Notes under the pieces: model-generated
What the model was told of the DNA's origin: nothing
The model's database searches: none
The model's input: the letters and a program-made list of their open reading frames with translations, nothing else
Source of the DNA: JASHUC01 sp035606175
GTDB taxonomy: Bacteria > Pseudomonadota > Gammaproteobacteria > Steroidobacterales > Steroidobacteraceae
Direction of reading: 5' to 3'
NCBI GenBank assembly: GCA_035606175.1
Contig: DATNFW010000109.1
Coordinates: 1-8,375, forward strand
DNA length: 8,375 nt
Program-made: the position numbers and the translations under genes
In this document: positions 5,764 to 8,375 of the stretch, in pieces
Layout of the letters: every line of letters starts with the position of its first letter
How positions within the stretch are numbered: the first letter of the stretch is position 1

Positions 5764-5810
5764 GAACGCGCCCGGTGTAAGCAATTCGATCGGTTTCGGG
5801 AACGCGCCCG
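5764..5810 (-). repeat. 11-bp direct repeat in the rpmI-rplT gap
   Basis: GAACGCGCCCG (plus-strand reading) occurs at 5764-5774 and 5800-5810, 36 bp apart, within the 119-nt gap between rpmI and rplT. The rest of the gap holds only the rplT ribosome binding site. The repeat may be part of a structured leader for rplT or chance in GC-rich DNA. Confidence 0.4.
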
Positions 5811-5816
5811 CTCGGA

Positions 5817-6020
5817 TTACTTGTGATGCGGAAGCAGCTGCACGAGGCGACCCGTATCGCTCTCATGAACGAGGCTGCTACCCCCTGAGCGCAGGTGGCG
5901 CTTGCGCTTCCGGTCCTTGTGGCCGAGATTGTGGCGGCGGCCCGACGAGTAGCCTTTGAAGCCCTTCGCCGTCTTGCGAAAACGCTTGGCCGCGCCCCGG
6001 TTGGTCTTCAACTTGGGCAT
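5817..6020 (-). CDS. rpmI: 50S ribosomal protein L35
   Basis: L35 is a small, very basic large-subunit protein. The family opening MPKLKTNRGAAKRFRKTAKG is exact, and KDRKRKRHLR and the LVHESD segment are recognisable. It has 67 residues, slightly longer than the usual 64-65; the middle (GYSSGRRHNLGHK) and the end (GRLVQLLPHHK instead of a typical RMLPY-type end) depart from the enterobacterial sequence. The ATG at 6020 has AAGGAG with 8 nt spacing. It lies between infC and rplT, the standard order. In E. coli the infC-rpmI region is where L20 acts to repress rpmI and rplT. Confidence 0.97.
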   Translation of the reverse strand: MPKLKTNRGAAKRFRKTAKGFKGYSSGRRHNLGHKDRKRKRHLRSGGSSLVHESDTGRLVQLLPHHK

Positions 6021-6028
6021 TGGATCGA

Positions 6029-6073
6029 CTCCTTCAGTGTAATAGCCCCGGTCGCCGGACGCTTTCGCGTCCG
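6029..6073 (-). promoter_or_regulatory. rpmI leader: GAAA hairpin and Shine-Dalgarno
   Basis: In the 95-nt gap between infC and rpmI, CGGACGC pairs with GCGTCCG around a GAAA tetraloop (7-bp stem, 6073-6056). It is followed by AAGGAG (6034-6029) 8 nt before the rpmI ATG. E. coli has an L20-binding pseudoknot in the equivalent region, so this hairpin is a candidate part of an L20 autoregulatory element. It has no T-run, so it is not a terminator. The structure is seen; the regulatory role is inferred. Confidence 0.4.
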
Positions 6074-6115
6074 CTACGGGCGAACGATCCCAGTCTTTTC
6101 AGTGACTTGGAACCG

Positions 6116-6637
6116 TTACTTCTTTTTCGGTGCAAAAACCATGATCATCTGCTTCCCCTCCATGAGCGGGTTCTGCTCGACGACGCTGTAGGGAGCGAGG
6201 TCGGTGGAGACCCGTGCGAGGAGCCTGCGCCCGATGTCCTGGTGCACCATCTCACGGCCGCGGAACCTCAAGGTTACCTTGGCCTTGTCTCCTTCGGAGA
6301 GGAAGCGGACGAGATTACGCAGCTTGATCTGGTAATCCGCCTCTCCCGTTCCGGGACGAAACTTTACTTCCTTGACCTGTATCTGCTTCTGCTTCCGTTT
6401 CGCAGAATGCGCTTTCTTGTTCTGCTCGAAGAGGAACTTGCCGTAGTCCATGATCCGCACGACGGGCGGCTCGGCTGTCGGAGAGACCTCGACCAGGTCC
6501 ATTTCCGCGGCAGTTGCCATCTGAAGCGCGTCGAAGCGGGACATGACCCCGGCTTGCCCCCCGTCCGGCCCAATCACCCGCAGCTGGGGCGAGGTGATCT
6601 CCTCATTGCGCCGGACACGCTTTGTTGCTATGGCGAT
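6116..6637 (-). CDS. infC: Translation initiation factor IF-3, probable AUC start
   Basis: IF-3 binds the 30S subunit, prevents premature 50S joining and checks start-codon and initiator-tRNA pairing. The N-domain runs from about residue 8 (KRVRRNEEITSPQLRVIG) to 78, with the linker at about FEQNKKAHSAKRKQ. The C-domain includes VKEVKFRPGTGEADYQIKLRN and GDKAKVTLRFRGREM and ends MIMVFAPKKK. No ATG, GTG or TTG lies upstream of the conserved KRVRRNEEI block in this frame. A GTG at 6577 would delete this block and 20 residues. An ATC at 6637 lies 8 nt after GGAGG (6650-6646) and gives a 173-residue product near the 180 of E. coli. An ATA at 6631 is the second choice, with poorer spacing. Rare AUU-type starts are a known infC hallmark used for autoregulation. 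Confidence 0.95.
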   Translation of the reverse strand: MAIATKRVRRNEEITSPQLRVIGPDGGQAGVMSRFDALQMATAAEMDLVEVSPTAEPPVVRIMDYGKFLFEQNKKAHSAKRKQKQIQVKEVKFRPGTGEADYQIKLRNLVRFLSEGDKAKVTLRFRGREMVHQDIGRRLLARVSTDLAPYSVVEQNPLMEGKQMIMVFAPKKK

Positions 6638-6650
6638 GCGTCAATCCTCC
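6638..6650 (-). promoter_or_regulatory. infC Shine-Dalgarno inside the thrS 3' end
   Basis: GGAGG at 6650-6646 overlaps the last codons of thrS (Leu-Glu-Asp), and the thrS TGA sits at 6643-6641. The distance from GGAGG to the ATC at 6637 is 8 nt, the usual optimum, and to the ATA at 6631 it is 14 nt. This spacing decides the start call and implies coupling of infC translation to thrS. Confidence 0.75.
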
Positions 6651-8375
6651 AAAGTTCGGCGTCCGCGGCTCTCGAGCTCGACCCGCAAGCGTTCGGAGAA
6701 CGCCTGAACGGACATCGTGCCGAGGTCCCTGCCGCCGCGGGAACGCACTGCGATTGAATTCGCGGCGACTTCCTTATCACCCACGACCAACATGTATGGA
6801 ACACGCTGCAGCGTGTGCTCGCGAATCTTAAAACCGACCTTCTCATTCCGCAAGTCGCAATCCACTCGAAAACCCTGTTTTTTAAGCGTTTCCGCGACGG
6901 CTGCGACGTGTCCGGCCTGGGCCGAGGTGATGTTCATGACGACCGCCTGGACGGGGGCGAGCCAGGCGGGGAGCCGCCCGGCATGGTGCTCGAGCAGGAT
7001 CGCGAAAAAGCGCTCGAGCGAGCCGAAGATCGCCCGATGCAGCATGACGGGCGTGCGCTTGGCGCTCGACTCGTCGATGTAGTACGCACCCAGGCGCCCG
7101 GGCATGTTGAAGTCGAGCTGCACCGTGCCGCATTGCCACTCCCGGCCGATCGCGTCGCGCAGGTGGAACTCGAGCTTCGGCCCGTAGAACGCGCCCTCGC
7201 CCGGATTGAGCGTGTAGTCGATGCCGGCAGCCCGCGTTGCGGCCTTGAGAGCCTCCTCGGCGCGATCCCAGATCGCATCGTCGCCGACGCGCTTCGGGGG
7301 TCTGTCCGCGAATTTGATTCGCACCTCATCGAACCCGAAATCCCGGTAGATATCGAGCAGCAGGCGCGTGATGGCGACCGCCTCGTCGGTGATCTGATCC
7401 TCCGTGACGAAAATGTGCGCATCGTCCTGCGTGAATGCCCGCACCCGCATGAGCCCGTGCAGCGCACCGGAGGGCTCGTAGCGGTGGACCTTGCCGAATT
7501 CCGCAAGCCGGACGGGAAGCTCCCGATAGCTCCTCAAGCCATGCTTGAAGATCTGAATGTGCCCGGGGCAGTTCATCGGCTTGATCGCGTACACCCGCTC
7601 ATCCGGAGTCTCGGTGAGAAACATGTTCTCGCCGAATTTCTCCAGGTGCCCCGAGGCGCGCCAGAGGTTTACGTCCATGAGCTCGGGCGCGTTGACCTCC
7701 TCGTAGCCGGCCTCACTCTGCCGCTCGCGCATGTGCGCGATGAGCGTCTGGAAGACGATCCAGCCTTTCGGGTGCCAGAACACCGCCCCGGGGGCCTCCT
7801 CCTGCATATGAAAGAGGTCGAGCTCGCGCCCGATGCGGCGATGATCGCGCCGCTCGGCCTCCTCGAGCCGGTGGAGATAGGCGTCGAGCTGCTTTTTGTC
7901 GGGCCAGGCGGTGCCGTAGATTCGCTGGAGCATCTCGTTACGAGAGTCCCCTCGCCAGTAAGCGCCAGCGACTTTGGTGAGCTTGAACGCACCGAGCTTT
8001 CCAGTGCTTGGAACGTGCGGCCCCCGGCAGAGATCCACCCATCCGCCCTGGCCGTACAGGCTCAGCTCCTCGCCCGCCGGAATCGAGGCGATGATCTCGG
8101 CCTTGTAGTCCTCGCCCAAGCCTTTGAAGTAGCGCACGGCATCGTCTCGAGACATCACGCGGCGGCTGACGCGCTGATCGGCGCGGGCGAGGTCGCGCAT
8201 TTTGGTCTCGATGGCCGCGAGGTCATCGGTCGTGAAGGGGCGCTCGAAGGCAAAGTCGTAATAGAATCCGTCCTCGATCACCGGCCCGATCGTCACCTGC
8301 GCGGTCGGGAAGAGCTCCTTGACCGCCTGCGCGAGCAAATGCGCCGTCGAGTGGCGGATGATGTCGAGTCCTTCG
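6641..8375 (-). CDS. thrS: Threonine--tRNA ligase, 5' end outside the window
   Basis: ThrRS is a class II synthetase that charges tRNA-Thr and hydrolyses mischarged Ser-tRNA-Thr. The frame is open to the window edge; 577 residues are visible, and comparison with the 642-residue E. coli protein suggests about 65 are missing, which is the TGS domain. The visible part starts in the editing domain, with its paired motifs RHSTAH and CRGPH. The catalytic core has the zinc ligands: Cys in KPMNCPGH, His in QDDAHIF and His in MLHRAI. Class II motif 2 is in FGKVHRYEPSGALHGLMRVR and motif 3 in HRAIFGSLERF. The C-terminal anticodon-binding domain contains ADLRNEKVGFKIREHTLQRVPYMLVVGDKE, with Asp replaced by Cys-Asp at its start. 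All key residues visible are kept. It opens the operon. Confidence 0.98.
   Translation of the reverse strand, partial: EGLDIIRHSTAHLLAQAVKELFPTAQVTIGPVIEDGFYYDFAFERPFTTDDLAAIETKMRDLARADQRVSRRVMSRDDAVRYFKGLGEDYKAEIIASIPAGEELSLYGQGGWVDLCRGPHVPSTGKLGAFKLTKVAGAYWRGDSRNEMLQRIYGTAWPDKKQLDAYLHRLEEAERRDHRRIGRELDLFHMQEEAPGAVFWHPKGWIVFQTLIAHMRERQSEAGYEEVNAPELMDVNLWRASGHLEKFGENMFLTETPDERVYAIKPMNCPGHIQIFKHGLRSYRELPVRLAEFGKVHRYEPSGALHGLMRVRAFTQDDAHIFVTEDQITDEAVAITRLLLDIYRDFGFDEVRIKFADRPPKRVGDDAIWDRAEEALKAATRAAGIDYTLNPGEGAFYGPKLEFHLRDAIGREWQCGTVQLDFNMPGRLGAYYIDESSAKRTPVMLHRAIFGSLERFFAILLEHHAGRLPAWLAPVQAVVMNITSAQAGHVAAVAETLKKQGFRVDCDLRNEKVGFKIREHTLQRVPYMLVVGDKEVAANSIAVRSRGGRDLGTMSVQAFSERLRVELESRGRRTLED

Noticed and set aside
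4366..5826. Plus-strand open frame of 486 codons
   Set aside because: It is antisense to pheS, rplT and the rpmI-rplT gap, all of which are clear conserved genes; no family resemblance.
1..8375. CRISPR array, insertion sequence or integrase gene
   Set aside because: No regularly spaced repeat array, no terminal inverted repeats with a transposase, and no recombinase motifs seen on either strand.

Overview
This is a GC-rich proteobacterial segment, most likely gammaproteobacterial. Most of it is the conserved translation operon thrS-infC-rpmI-rplT-pheS-pheT-ihfA, followed by a MerR-family regulator gene. All eight genes are on the minus strand, so transcription runs from high to low coordinates. 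The organism call rests on this gene order, on an IhfA nearly identical to the enterobacterial protein through its DNA-binding arm, and on the ihfA/merR/tRNA-Pro neighbourhood. I cannot name a genus.

From right to left: thrS (threonyl-tRNA synthetase, 5' end outside the window) stops 3 nt before infC, whose best start is a rare AUC codon behind a GGAGG lying inside the last thrS codons. A 95-nt gap with a GAAA-capped hairpin leads to rpmI (L35). A 119-nt gap leads to rplT (L20). A 51-nt gap with a 9-bp tandem duplication leads to pheS. pheS and pheT are 2 nt apart, pheT and ihfA 3 nt apart, and ihfA and merR overlap by 20 nt, which suggests one translationally coupled transcript. The 51-nt rplT-pheS gap leaves little room for a pheM-type attenuator like that of E. 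coli.

Below merR is a 276-bp non-coding stretch with short GC-rich repeats and palindromes. It contains a good stable-RNA promoter for tRNA-Pro(GGG), also on the minus strand. The tRNA folds fully but does not encode CCA.

Past the tRNA 3' end the window becomes accessory: a 229-bp spacer with a doubtful 59-codon minus-strand ORF and hairpins, then a plus-strand higB-higA type II toxin-antitoxin module (toxin 5' end outside the window) convergent with the operon. Toxin-antitoxin modules beside tRNA 3' ends often belong to islands, but no integrase or duplicated tRNA end is visible here.

Functionally, the operon joins two aminoacyl-tRNA synthetases, an initiation factor, two large-subunit ribosomal proteins and a nucleoid protein. 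I see no clearly undescribed system. The items most worth checking are a four-cysteine insert in PheS, a Gly/Pro insert in the PheT tRNA-binding domain built around a perfect DNA palindrome, the AUC start of infC, the missing tRNA CCA, and the untyped repeats around merR and the tRNA.
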